Part shown: in pieces, positions 31,375-39,541 of the stretch
How positions within the stretch are numbered: the first letter of the stretch is position 1
Layout of the letters: every line of letters begins with the position of its first letter
Assembly: GCA_051008895.1 (NCBI GenBank)
Contig: JBPCXI010000151.1
Location: 1 to 64,000, forward strand
Length of the DNA: 64,000 bases
Direction: 5' to 3'
Origin: SMWD01 sp051008895
GTDB taxonomy: Bacteria; Pseudomonadota; Gammaproteobacteria; Steroidobacterales; GCA-2729495
Notes under the pieces: generated by a model
What the model was told of the DNA's origin: nothing
Seen by the model: the letters and a program-made list of their open reading frames with translations, nothing else
The model's database searches: none
Made by a program: the position numbers and the translations under genes

Positions 31375-33065
31375 TATGCGGCCTCCTGTTCCTTGCCGTC
31401 CGGGTCGTAGACGGCCGCGCGGAACTGCTCCATACCCACGCGTCGATACGTGTCGAGGAACCGCTCGTCGTCGACGCGGATTTCGAGATACAGGTCGACG
31501 ATTCGCTCGATGGCCGCGGGTACCTCGGACTGAGGCAGGCCGGGCCCGACCCTGTCGCCGAGCGACGCATTCTCGTCGGACGAGCCGCCGAGCGTGAGCT
31601 GGAAAAACTCCTCGCCGCGCTTGTCGACGCCGAGGATACCGATATTGCCGACGTGGTGATGCCCGCACGCGTTCATGCACCCCGAGATGTTGATCGTCAG
31701 GTCACCGACTTGCTGCAGCTTCTCCGACAGCGCCCCGCCGGAATCGGCGAAGTGCAGGCCGATGTCCTGTGCGATTGGAATGGAGCGCGCATTCGCCAGC
31801 GCGCAATAGTCGAGTCCCGGGCAAGCGATGATGTCGGACGCGAGCCCGATATTGGGCGTTGCCAGTTCGAGTTCCGCCAGCCCTTGCCACAACGTATGCA
31901 GATCCGCTTGGCGCACGTCGACGAGCACCAGGTTCTGGCGATGACTGACGCGCAACTGACCGAAGCTGAACTCGTCGGCCAGGTCCGCGACACGATCCAT
32001 CTTGTCCGCGGACATGTCGCCCGGAATTCTGCCGGGCGCCTTCAGCGAAATGTTGACGATCGCGTAGCCGGGGGTCTTGTGCTCGACCACATTGCTTCGC
32101 ATCCACGCGTCGAACTGCGGATCGTTGTCACGCAGTCTTTGCAGCTCGTTGCCGATGTCCTCCCCCGATTCGTACGCGGGCGGTCGGAAATACGCGTCGA
32201 TACGCGCCGACTCGGCCGGGTCGATCTTCAGCACGCCGTTGCGGATATCGTTCCACTCCGCTTCGACGAGTTCGCGATACTTGTCGATGCCGAGTGCGTT
32301 GACGAGAATCTTGATGCGTGCCTTGTAGATGTTGTCGCGACGACCGTACATGTTGTAAATCCGCAGGATCGCTTCGACATAGGAAACGATATTCTCGGGC
32401 TCGATCCAGTCGCGAATGGTCTTGCCGATCACGGGCGTCCGTCCCTGACCGCCGCCGACGATGACTTCGAATCCGGGGTCGCCGGCAGCGTTCAGGTGCA
32501 TGCGCAAACCGATGTCGTGCACGGCAACGGCCGCCCGGTCGTGCGGGGCGCCGGTCACGGCGATTTTGAACTTGCGCGGCAGGTAGGAAAACTCCGGGTT
32601 CAGTATCGAGTACTGGCGCAGGATCTCGCACCAGACGCGCGGATCCTGGATCTCGTCGCGCGCACACCCGGCGTAGTGATCGGCGGTAATGTTGCGCACG
32701 CAGTTGCCGGATGACTGCATGGCATTCATCTCGACATCGGCGAGGTCGGCGAGAATGTCCGGCGTTTCTTCGAGTTTGATCCAGTTGAACTGGATGTTCT
32801 GGCGCGTCGTGAAATGGCCGAAGCCCCGGTCGTACTTGCGCGCGATGTGCGCCAGCTTGCGCAGCTGGTCCGCTGACAGGCAGCCATAGGGTACGTTGAC
32901 GCGCAGCATGTAGGCGTGCAGCTGCAGGTAGAGCCCGTTCATCAGCCGCAGCGGCTTGAACTGATCCTCGCTGAGTTCTCCGCTGAGGCGCCGGTCCACC
33001 TGCCGCCTGAACTGGTCGACGCGCTCATCAACCAGGTTTCGGTCAAATTCGTCGTAGCGATACAT
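31374..33065 (-). CDS. cysI: Assimilatory sulfite reductase hemoprotein (CysI/NirA type)
   Basis: Reduces sulfite to sulfide with siroheme and a [4Fe-4S] cluster. The 563-aa product has the two ferredoxin-like half domains (NVPYGCLSADQLRKLAHIA; RLMNGLYLQLH), RQNIQFNWIKLEETPDILADL, and the cluster motifs CPGLDYC and CMNACGHHHVGNIGILG, whose last Cys is the siroheme ligand. No CysJ flavoprotein is nearby, so electrons may come from ferredoxin or another reductase. The ATG abuts the upstream DUF2849 stop with zero gap and its stop overlaps DUF934, a tight three-gene operon. Confidence 0.93.
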   Translation of the reverse strand: MYRYDEFDRNLVDERVDQFRRQVDRRLSGELSEDQFKPLRLMNGLYLQLHAYMLRVNVPYGCLSADQLRKLAHIARKYDRGFGHFTTRQNIQFNWIKLEETPDILADLADVEMNAMQSSGNCVRNITADHYAGCARDEIQDPRVWCEILRQYSILNPEFSYLPRKFKIAVTGAPHDRAAVAVHDIGLRMHLNAAGDPGFEVIVGGGQGRTPVIGKTIRDWIEPENIVSYVEAILRIYNMYGRRDNIYKARIKILVNALGIDKYRELVEAEWNDIRNGVLKIDPAESARIDAYFRPPAYESGEDIGNELQRLRDNDPQFDAWMRSNVVEHKTPGYAIVNISLKAPGRIPGDMSADKMDRVADLADEFSFGQLRVSHRQNLVLVDVRQADLHTLWQGLAELELATPNIGLASDIIACPGLDYCALANARSIPIAQDIGLHFADSGGALSEKLQQVGDLTINISGCMNACGHHHVGNIGILGVDKRGEEFFQLTLGGSSDENASLGDRVGPGLPQSEVPAAIERIVDLYLEIRVDDERFLDTYRRVGMEQFRAAVYDPDGKEQEAA

Positions 33066-33341
33066 TCAGATCTCCGCCTCGATGGTGGGGCCCGCGGCGC
33101 GTATCGCTTCGCGGATCACGTCCGGCGTCCGCATGCCGTCGCGCTCGGTCACCGAGATCAGGTTCGGATCGATCACCAGGTTGGCCTGCTCGTCGACGAG
33201 CCCTCGTCGGAGCAGTTCCTGTGCCGCGGCTTCGTCGTCGACGAGCGCCCCGGCGGCGATCGATTCATCCCAGCCGCCGTCATGCGTGCGGAACACGACG
33301 AGGCCGTCGCCGAGGCGATTTGCGATGAGCATCTGTGCCAT
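33066..33341 (-). CDS. DUF2849 protein, first gene of the sulfite-reduction operon
   Basis: A 91-aa protein matching DUF2849 (MLIANRLGDGLVVFRTHDGGWDESIAAGALVDDEAAAQELL). This small family habitually precedes the sulfite reductase gene in proteobacteria; its role is unknown. I prefer the ATG at 33341 because the family starts at MAQMLIANRL and the upstream sequence folds into two hairpins typical of a leader. An in-frame GTG/ATG extension up to 33416 is possible but less likely. cysI starts immediately after its stop. Confidence 0.82.
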   Translation of the reverse strand: MAQMLIANRLGDGLVVFRTHDGGWDESIAAGALVDDEAAAQELLRRGLVDEQANLVIDPNLISVTERDGMRTPDVIREAIRAAGPTIEAEI

Positions 33342-33359
33342 GTTGCGGTGCCATGTAGA

Positions 33360-33414
33360 TGCGACATAGGCGCTTATCGGTATGTCGCAGACCAGCGCGG
33401 GGGCCGAAGCCCCC
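33360..33414 (-). promoter_or_regulatory. Two-hairpin leader of the sulfite-reduction operon
   Basis: Read on the minus strand, GGGGGC-TTCG-GCCCCC (33414-33399) forms a UUCG-capped hairpin, followed by a perfect 9-bp stem TGCGACATA/TATGTCGCA (33389-33381 with 33368-33360) around a 12-nt loop. Both precede the DUF2849 start at 33341. The second could also be a DNA operator. The role is inferred from position. Confidence 0.5.
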
Positions 33415-33512
33415 ACTGTAAAGCACTAGTGTACTGGCGCTAAGACCGCGCCGCTAAACGGATTTCTTAGTTGCAGATAAACGCAGGTTATAAGGCCAAG
33501 GCGCGTCTACGG

Positions 33513-34034
33513 TCAGGCCAGCCGGCGTTTTTTACGGCGTTTGCCGATCATCTCCGGCGCGTTGACATTGGCGAGCTTCATCCGTTCGAACTCGATGTCC
33601 GGATCCGGCGCCTGTCCCGAATTGGCGTTTTTCTCGTCCCAGGCTTTGACTTCTTCGAGCAGCTTGCGCACGTGTTTTACCTGCCAGCGGCGCTCGTCCT
33701 TGCCCTTGTCAGTAAGTACGAGTTTGCGTCGGCGGCGGTCGTTCGGATCGATGACCTCCGCGACCATACCCTGCGTCATCTGCGACGATATGTAACGAGA
33801 GATTGACGACTTCGGCAGGCCGGTTGCATCGCACAGGTCAGTGACCGTCGGGGGTCGCCCGAGTTCGTTCAGCACGACGGTTGTCAGTTCGACGAGCATC
33901 TGCCCGAGCGGGATGCTCCCGTAGCGCGACATGTACATGTGAATGATGCGCCAGAAAATAACCATCTGCGCTTCTGCGGTCGGCGACCATCCTTCCACCT
34001 TTGGGCTGAAGTGGTTGGAAGCTTTCATTAACAT
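33513..34034 (-). CDS. MarR-family transcriptional regulator
   Basis: A 173-aa winged-helix regulator. The HTH spans about residues 60-105 (GRPPTVTDLCDATGLPKSSISRYISSQMTQGMVAEVIDPNDRRRRKLVLTDKG), with the MarR DPNDRRR wing. The N-terminal helices likely form the dimer interface. A basic C-terminal tail (MIGKRRKKRRLA) is unusual for the family and may add DNA affinity. The ATG at 34034 is preceded by GAGGGG at good spacing. It stands opposite an ABC exporter gene across a 413-bp gap, so control of that exporter is a reasonable guess. Confidence 0.88.
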   Translation of the reverse strand: MLMKASNHFSPKVEGWSPTAEAQMVIFWRIIHMYMSRYGSIPLGQMLVELTTVVLNELGRPPTVTDLCDATGLPKSSISRYISSQMTQGMVAEVIDPNDRRRRKLVLTDKGKDERRWQVKHVRKLLEEVKAWDEKNANSGQAPDPDIEFERMKLANVNAPEMIGKRRKKRRLA

Positions 34035-34447
34035 TGTTGCCCCTCGTTAACTCGTTTTCCGACGTCAAGAATATTGTATTCAATATCATACTGGCCGAAA
34101 AGCTGCGGCTCAACTTATTAGGAACATTTTTGATCGAACACGCGACGCGGCAAATTGCCGCGTCGCGTAGCTAAATCTGTTGTGTAAATGGGCTAATATT
34201 GACCTAAATGTTATAGGAAACATGTACTTGCTAACAGCGAATAAACAGTAGTCGGCAGTCCGATAATTTACCTATCTGAACCGTTAGAACCATAAAAAGG
34301 ATCGAAACGGACACGTGACTATCTTATTAGTGACTGCGCTGTCATCGCCTCGCCGCGACGATCGCTGCATCCGCGGCGGCCAGGCGCGGCGAATACTCAA
34401 GCAATAATCTGGCCCCGCCGAAGCCTGATATGTGAAGATGCAATCCG
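34035..34447. other. Divergent MarR / ABC exporter intergenic region (413 bp)
   Basis: No coding sequence is evident. Positions about 34060-34330 are clearly more AT-rich than the surroundings, as expected for a regulatory region. The only strong structure is the 11-bp perfect stem at 34141-34167. No IS remnant is visible. Confidence 0.5.
34141..34167. repeat. Perfect 11-bp inverted repeat
   Basis: CGCGACGCGGC (34141-34151) pairs with GCCGCGTCGCG (34157-34167) around AAATT. It stands as a GC-rich island in an AT-rich gap. No T-run follows on either strand, so it may be an operator or a cruciform-type barrier rather than a terminator. Confidence 0.65.
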
Positions 34448-36277
34448 ATGCCCCCTCACTCAAATGACATAGACCGGCCGAAAAGCCGCAATCTGAGACC
34501 GCTGCGCGATTTGTGGCCTTTCATCAGCCCGTACAAGGGCACGCTGGGCATAGCGATGGTCGCGCTGTTGATTGCGTCCGGCGCGCTGCTCGTCGTGCCG
34601 ATGGCGGTGCGCGACGTTATCGACAGCGGCTTCTCAGTCGCCGATGCGGAAAAGGTGGACAAGTATTTCGTCTACCTGCTCGGCGTCGTGCTGCTGCTCG
34701 GCGTCTTCGGCGCGGCGCGCCAGTACTTCGTCACCTGGCTCGGCGAGCGCGTCGTCGCAGATCTGCGCGATGCGGTCTACCGGCATGTCATTCGCATGGA
34801 TCCGGCGTTCTTCGAGGTCACGAAGATCGGCGAGGTGCTGTCTCGGTTGACGGCGGATACGACGCTGATCCAGTCGATATCCGGCGTCGGCATTTCGATT
34901 GTGCTGCGTTCGTCGATTCAGTTCGTCGGCGCGCTGATCCTGCTCGGCATGACAAGCCCGCGGCTCATGGGCTACATCGTCGTGCTGATGCCCGCGGTGC
35001 TGGTGCCGATCGTGCTGATCGGTCGCTGGGTGCGTCGCCTGTCGCGCGCGTCGCAGGACCGCATCGCGGATGCGAGCGGGCTGGCCACGGAAACGCTGTC
35101 CGCGGCGCAGACCGTGCAATCGTTCACCGCGGAGGAGAACGAAAGCCGTCGCTTCGGCGAATCGATTCGCCTGAGTTTCGAAGTCGCGGTGCAACGCGTG
35201 CGCGCGCGGGCACTATTCTCGATGTCGGCGACCAGCGGGCTGTTTGCGGCGCTGATCGTCGTGCTCTGGATCGGCGCGCGCGCGGTACTGAACGGAGAGA
35301 TGACGGGCGGCGAGCTCGGCCAGTTCGTGCTCTATGCGATGTTCGTCGCGATGTCGGCGGCGATGCTCAGCGAGACCTGGGGCGAGCTGCAGCGCGCGGC
35401 AGGCGCGATGGAGCGTCTGCTCGAATTGCTGGGTGCCGAACCCAGTATCCGCACGCCGGAAAACCCGGTCCCGTTGCCGGATACGCGCGACGGTCGCATC
35501 CATTTCGACAACGTATCCTTCAGCTACCCGTCGCGCCCCGATACCCTGGCGATGAACGGTTTTACGCTGGAAGTCGAGCCGGGTGAGCGAATTGCATTCG
35601 TCGGCCCGTCGGGCGCCGGCAAAAGCACCGCCTTCCAGCTGCTGATGCGTTTTTACGATCCGCACGCGGGTGCGATCCTCGTCGACGGCGTCGACATTGC
35701 GGCGGCGCGGCCCGAGGACGTGCGCGCAAGAATCGGTATCGTTCCGCAGGAGACCGTGATCTTCGGTGCCAGTGCGCTGGAGAACATCCGCTTTGGCCGG
35801 CCCGGCGCGACCGACGCAGAGGTCGAGGCGGCGGCGCAGGCGGCTGCAGCCGACGGGTTCATTCGTGAGCTGCCTGACGGTTACGACACCTACCTGGGTG
35901 AGCGTGGAACGCGTTTGTCCGGTGGCCAGAAACAGCGTGTGGCAATCGCGCGTGCGATTCTGAAAGATGCGCCGATCCTGTTGCTGGACGAGGCGACCAG
36001 TTCGCTGGATGCGGAGAGCGAGCGGCTCGTGCAACAGGCGCTCGAGTATCTCGAACAAGATCGGACGACGATCATCATTGCGCACCGGCTGGCGACCGTG
36101 CTCGAAGCCGACCGCATCGTCGTCATGAATGAGGGGCGCATCGTCGACGTCGGCAAGCACGATGAACTCGTGCAGCGCGACCCGCTTTATGCGCGACTTG
36201 CGGAACTGCAATTCGGCGAGCCGGAAAGCCCGGCAGCGGGGGACTACGGTCTGCTGCCGGAGGCCTCCAACCAGTGA
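34448..36277 (+). CDS. ABC exporter half-transporter (MsbA/BmrA type)
   Basis: A 609-aa fused permease-ATPase that should act as a homodimer in the inner membrane. Six TM helices lie in about residues 25-320. The nucleotide-binding domain (about 350-590) has Walker A GPSGAGKST, Q-loop GIVPQET, signature LSGGQKQRVAIARA, Walker B ILLLDEATSSLD and the H-loop IIAHR. The cargo is unknown; lipids or drugs are typical for this subfamily. Length is standard. It is transcribed away from a MarR regulator gene, a common pairing for efflux systems. Confidence 0.92.
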   Translation: MPPHSNDIDRPKSRNLRPLRDLWPFISPYKGTLGIAMVALLIASGALLVVPMAVRDVIDSGFSVADAEKVDKYFVYLLGVVLLLGVFGAARQYFVTWLGERVVADLRDAVYRHVIRMDPAFFEVTKIGEVLSRLTADTTLIQSISGVGISIVLRSSIQFVGALILLGMTSPRLMGYIVVLMPAVLVPIVLIGRWVRRLSRASQDRIADASGLATETLSAAQTVQSFTAEENESRRFGESIRLSFEVAVQRVRARALFSMSATSGLFAALIVVLWIGARAVLNGEMTGGELGQFVLYAMFVAMSAAMLSETWGELQRAAGAMERLLELLGAEPSIRTPENPVPLPDTRDGRIHFDNVSFSYPSRPDTLAMNGFTLEVEPGERIAFVGPSGAGKSTAFQLLMRFYDPHAGAILVDGVDIAAARPEDVRARIGIVPQETVIFGASALENIRFGRPGATDAEVEAAAQAAAADGFIRELPDGYDTYLGERGTRLSGGQKQRVAIARAILKDAPILLLDEATSSLDAESERLVQQALEYLEQDRTTIIIAHRLATVLEADRIVVMNEGRIVDVGKHDELVQRDPLYARLAELQFGEPESPAAGDYGLLPEASNQ

Positions 36278-36334
36278 GCACAGCGCTCGTCGGCGCGATA
36301 TGCGAGTGCGCTTGGTCGCTGCCGCTGGCGCCGA

Positions 36335-36589
36335 CTACATCAGATATGGTTTCTGGCTAGCGTCAGTTTCGCCGGCGCCATTCCGCGTCGAGCCGGACGC
36401 GTCGTTCAGAGCCTCGACGGCCTGGCGTATTTTTGGCGCCGCTGCCGACAGCGTGGGTTCGACGTCTCGCGCCGTAATGATCCCGCCTCCCTGAAGGGCC
36501 GTGCATAACTCGTTCAGAGAAACATAAATGTCGTTAAGGTCGGCCGCGATATCGCGCAGTGAGCCTGCTTTATCGTTGTTGTTATGCAT
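36335..36589 (-). CDS. Small hypothetical protein
   Basis: I do not recognise this 84-aa product (MHNNNDKAGSLRDIAADLNDIYVSLNELCTALQGGG...). It is hydrophilic and mostly helical, with a heptad-like stretch at about 9-35, and has no signal peptide or TM segment. The ATG at 36589 is a guess; an in-frame ATG at 36637 would add 16 residues, and neither has a clear ribosome-binding site. It lies between the ABC exporter and a divergent DUF898 gene. Coding-type composition supports a real gene, but confidence is limited. Confidence 0.5.
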   Translation of the reverse strand: MHNNNDKAGSLRDIAADLNDIYVSLNELCTALQGGGIITARDVEPTLSAAAPKIRQAVEALNDASGSTRNGAGETDASQKPYLM

Positions 36590-36654
36590 AAATACAGGAT
36601 ACCGTGTGCTATCGTCCCGGTCTGGCGAATACAACATAATTCGGGATAGCGCAC

Positions 36655-37707
36655 ATGAACGAGCATGGTGCTGCGACGCCGGAATCGCGTAACGAGCGCT
36701 TCAGCTACACCGGCGTCACGTCCGAGTACTTCCGTATCTGGATCGTCAGCTTGTGCCTGACGGTGCTGACGCTCGGCATCTATTCGGCCTGGGCGAAAGT
36801 CCGGAAGCGTCGCTATCTATACCGCTCGACGCACCTCGCCGGCGGAAGTTTCGATTATCACGCGGATCCGGTCGTGATCCTCAAGGGCCGGCTGGTGGCG
36901 GTTGCGGCGCTGCTTTGTTACGTCGCGGTCGGCTACTTCGCGCCCGGCGTCGATGCGTTGATAATGCTGGTGATCGTCGCGTTGATTCCGTGGCTGATCA
37001 TCCGGTCGCGCATGTTCAACGCGCGCTACACGTCGTATCGTAATCTGCGGTTTCGGTTCGATCCCGCGTACCGCGAAGCCTATACGATTATTTTCGGTTG
37101 GTATTTGCTGGCAGCGCTGACGCTCGGCGCGCTGTATCCGTACGCGCATTATCGTCGGAGCAAAATGCTGATCGACAACGCGCACTTCGGCAATCTCCAA
37201 TTCGCGCTGGCCAACGTGAACCGGGGTTTTTACGCCACGTACATCAAGGCATCGCTGCTGATCCTCGCGGCGATCCTGGTCGGACTATTTGCGGGCGGCG
37301 GGGCCGCAACGTTGCTGCCGGACGGCGCTGACGGCGAGACGCAGGCAGGCGCCGTCATTCTCGGTATCGTGCCGATGATCGTCGCGATTTCGATCGCCGC
37401 GTCGTACATTCAGCCCGCGATTGCGAAGTTGATATACGGCAACACGAGCATTGGCGAGCACGAGATCGTTTGCGACTGGAGAATTCCACGCGTCGTCTTC
37501 ATCAACTTTACGAATTTCATCGCGATCGCGCTGACACTGGGGCTCGCGATCCCGTGGGCCACGATTCGTCTGCAGCGTTACCAGTTCGAGAACCTGTCCG
37601 TCGACGTGCGGGGCGATATTGATTCGATTATCGCCACGCAGTCCGACGAAGTGTCCGCGATGGGCGAGGAAATCGGCGAGGCGTTCGATATCGACATCGG
37701 TCTCTAA
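36655..37707 (+). CDS. DUF898 membrane protein (YjgN-like)
   Basis: A 350-aa inner-membrane protein of the YjgN family. The signature FSYTGVTSEYFRIWIVSLCLTVLTLGIYSAWAKVRKRRYLYRSTHL is at the N-terminus; a second LGALYPYAHYRRSKMLIDNAHFGN block shows internal duplication, and a third related segment is TLGLAIPWATIRLQRYQFEN. About seven TM helices are predicted. The family has no known biochemical function and is often next to an M48 protease, as here (stop TAA immediately followed by that gene's TTG). Confidence 0.9.
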   Translation: MNEHGAATPESRNERFSYTGVTSEYFRIWIVSLCLTVLTLGIYSAWAKVRKRRYLYRSTHLAGGSFDYHADPVVILKGRLVAVAALLCYVAVGYFAPGVDALIMLVIVALIPWLIIRSRMFNARYTSYRNLRFRFDPAYREAYTIIFGWYLLAALTLGALYPYAHYRRSKMLIDNAHFGNLQFALANVNRGFYATYIKASLLILAAILVGLFAGGGAATLLPDGADGETQAGAVILGIVPMIVAISIAASYIQPAIAKLIYGNTSIGEHEIVCDWRIPRVVFINFTNFIAIALTLGLAIPWATIRLQRYQFENLSVDVRGDIDSIIATQSDEVSAMGEEIGEAFDIDIGL

Positions 37708-38715
37708 TTGGCGCGAATGACCACGCTGGCCGCGAAATATTACGACGGGCGCAGCGCGATCGGCCGAGACGTGTCGGTCAACCTGTCGGTGCGCGGCAGC
37801 CTCGCGTTCGAGGACGAAGGCGTTCGCTATCGGTTCGCGCTCGAGGAACTCGCCGTCTCGCCACGCATTGCCGGCCAGCCGGCTATTGTGGATATGCCCG
37901 ACGGCGGTCGAGCGGAGATTGGCGATGTCGACGCTTTTTTTGCGGCAATCGCCGACCCGGATCGCCGGGGCATGGACTGGGAGCATCGGCTAGAGAAATA
38001 CTGGTCGCGCGTTCTTCTTGCGGTTGCGCTGACCGGCGTCATCGCGTGGCTGGGCATGGCCTACGGCGTGCCGTTGATTGCGCGCGGTGCGGCCGCGGTC
38101 ACCCCGGTCGAACTCGACAACGCGATCGGCACCGAGGGGCTCGAATTGCTCGACGGTGCGGTATTCGATCCCACCGGGCTGACGGATGAGCGGCAGGCGG
38201 CTTTGCGTAGCGCGTTCGCAGATGTCGTTGCCGTCGTCGGGGACGAGCACGCGTTTCGGATCGAGTTTCGCGTCGGCAATCAACTCGGACCGAACGCGAT
38301 CGCGTTACCGTCCGGCATCGTCGTGATGACCGACGAACTCGTCGCGCTGGCCGAGCACGACGACGAACTCGCGGCGGTCATGGCGCATGAGGTGGGGCAT
38401 GCGCGGCACCGCCACGCATTGCGTTCGCTCATCCAGAATTCGCTGATCGCCGGTTTGCTGTTCGTGCTGCTCGGCGACCCGAGCGGGGCTACAACAATAG
38501 CGGCCGGCATTCCGACGCTGCTGATCGAGCTTAGCTACTCGCGCGAGTTCGAGCGCGAGGCCGACGACGTTGCATTCGAGTACCTCGCGGTGCGCGACAT
38601 ACCGGATCACCGATTTACTGACTTGTTGACGAGGCTCGAGGCCGAGGGGCCCGAAGAGGGCATCGGCAGCCTGCTGTCGAGTCACCCGCGGGCCGGCGAG
38701 CGCATTCGGCGCTAG
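37708..38715 (+). CDS. M48-family metallopeptidase next to DUF898
   Basis: A 335-aa membrane-associated zinc protease. An N-terminal soluble region (about 1-98) precedes a TM helix (about 101-125) and the peptidase domain with HEVGH at 227-231, a second hydrophobic hairpin (about 245-270) and the third ligand Glu in YSREFEREADDVAF. SSHPRAGERI near the C-terminus is typical of M48. The start is either the TTG at 37708, abutting the DUF898 stop, or an ATG at 37717. It overlaps the convergent DnaJ-PilZ gene by 4 bp. A partnership with the DUF898 protein is inferred from coupling. Confidence 0.88.
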   Translation: MARMTTLAAKYYDGRSAIGRDVSVNLSVRGSLAFEDEGVRYRFALEELAVSPRIAGQPAIVDMPDGGRAEIGDVDAFFAAIADPDRRGMDWEHRLEKYWSRVLLAVALTGVIAWLGMAYGVPLIARGAAAVTPVELDNAIGTEGLELLDGAVFDPTGLTDERQAALRSAFADVVAVVGDEHAFRIEFRVGNQLGPNAIALPSGIVVMTDELVALAEHDDELAAVMAHEVGHARHRHALRSLIQNSLIAGLLFVLLGDPSGATTIAAGIPTLLIELSYSREFEREADDVAFEYLAVRDIPDHRFTDLLTRLEAEGPEEGIGSLLSSHPRAGERIRR

Positions 38716-39461
38716 GCCGTGTCGGAAACGAACGCGCCGCGGTTTTGCCGGAGCTGCAGCGTCAGGAACTCGACGCCGACGCGCCACATGCGCTGCGGGT
38801 CGCCTGGCGCGCGCCGGCAGTGACGCACCACGCCGATTGCGCTCAGTACCTCACAGTCGATTTTCATTCGTGCCCCGGTCGGTATCGCGTGTTCAGTGCG
38901 GAGCCGGAGTCCGTTCGGCGAGAGGTCGTCGGTTACGGTGCGAATGTTCTCGACCGCGAAATGACCGAATACGCGGCAGGCGACTTCCATCTGTTTCGGC
39001 GTCCGCCCGATGGCGCGGCGTGCGTCGCCGTCGATGTTCCGCTTGACCGCTGGATAGAGTGGTCCGTCGCAGCGCGCGCAGCGCGCCGAGGCAGGGATCA
39101 TTTCGCCGTGATCATGTGGCGTGTGGCACAGCGGACAGCGATCCGGGTCGTCGTCGACCGGGTCCGGAAACGGATCACCCGGGTCGCTCGCTTCGAATGT
39201 CGGCGTCCGGCCGCTGAGGTCGGGTTCGACGCGTCGTTCCTTGGGTGTACCCGCCAGAGTCTGGTCGTAGTCCGCGCGTCGCTCGGGATCGATCAGCGTC
39301 GCGTAGGCTTCGTTGATCAGCATCGCATCCCAGTGGTCACCGCCGAGGTCCGGGTGCATTTTCATGCGCTGCATCAGCGTACGGTAGCTCGTCCGGATGA
39401 TCTCCTCCGGCGCGTCCTCCTGCACATGCAGGATGCGGTAGTAATTGCGTCGATTATTCAC
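38712..39461 (-). CDS. J-domain / zinc-ribbon / PilZ-like fusion protein
   Basis: A 249-aa cytosolic protein with three parts. Residues 1-68 are a J domain with HPD at 36-38 (KMHPDLGGDHWDAMLINEAYATLIDPERRADYD). Residues 108-132 hold two CxxC knuckles (C109/C112 and C128/C131), a zinc ribbon. Residues about 145-235 resemble a PilZ domain (RRAIGRTPK, DDLSPNGLRLRTE, RVGVEFL). PilZ domains often bind c-di-GMP, but the RxxxR and D/NxSxxG motifs are only partly matched, so ligand binding is uncertain. The GTG at 39461 is used because the J domain begins there; a further-upstream start would run into the divergent M28 gene. Confidence 0.75.
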   Translation of the reverse strand: MNNRRNYYRILHVQEDAPEEIIRTSYRTLMQRMKMHPDLGGDHWDAMLINEAYATLIDPERRADYDQTLAGTPKERRVEPDLSGRTPTFEASDPGDPFPDPVDDDPDRCPLCHTPHDHGEMIPASARCARCDGPLYPAVKRNIDGDARRAIGRTPKQMEVACRVFGHFAVENIRTVTDDLSPNGLRLRTEHAIPTGARMKIDCEVLSAIGVVRHCRRAPGDPQRMWRVGVEFLTLQLRQNRGAFVSDTA

Positions 39462-39541
39462 GTGGTCGGACTCTCGTCGGTCATGTCGGCACGAAACCGC
39501 AAACCCTTTAGAATTGACCAATCTAGCGGTGGAGAAGTCGC

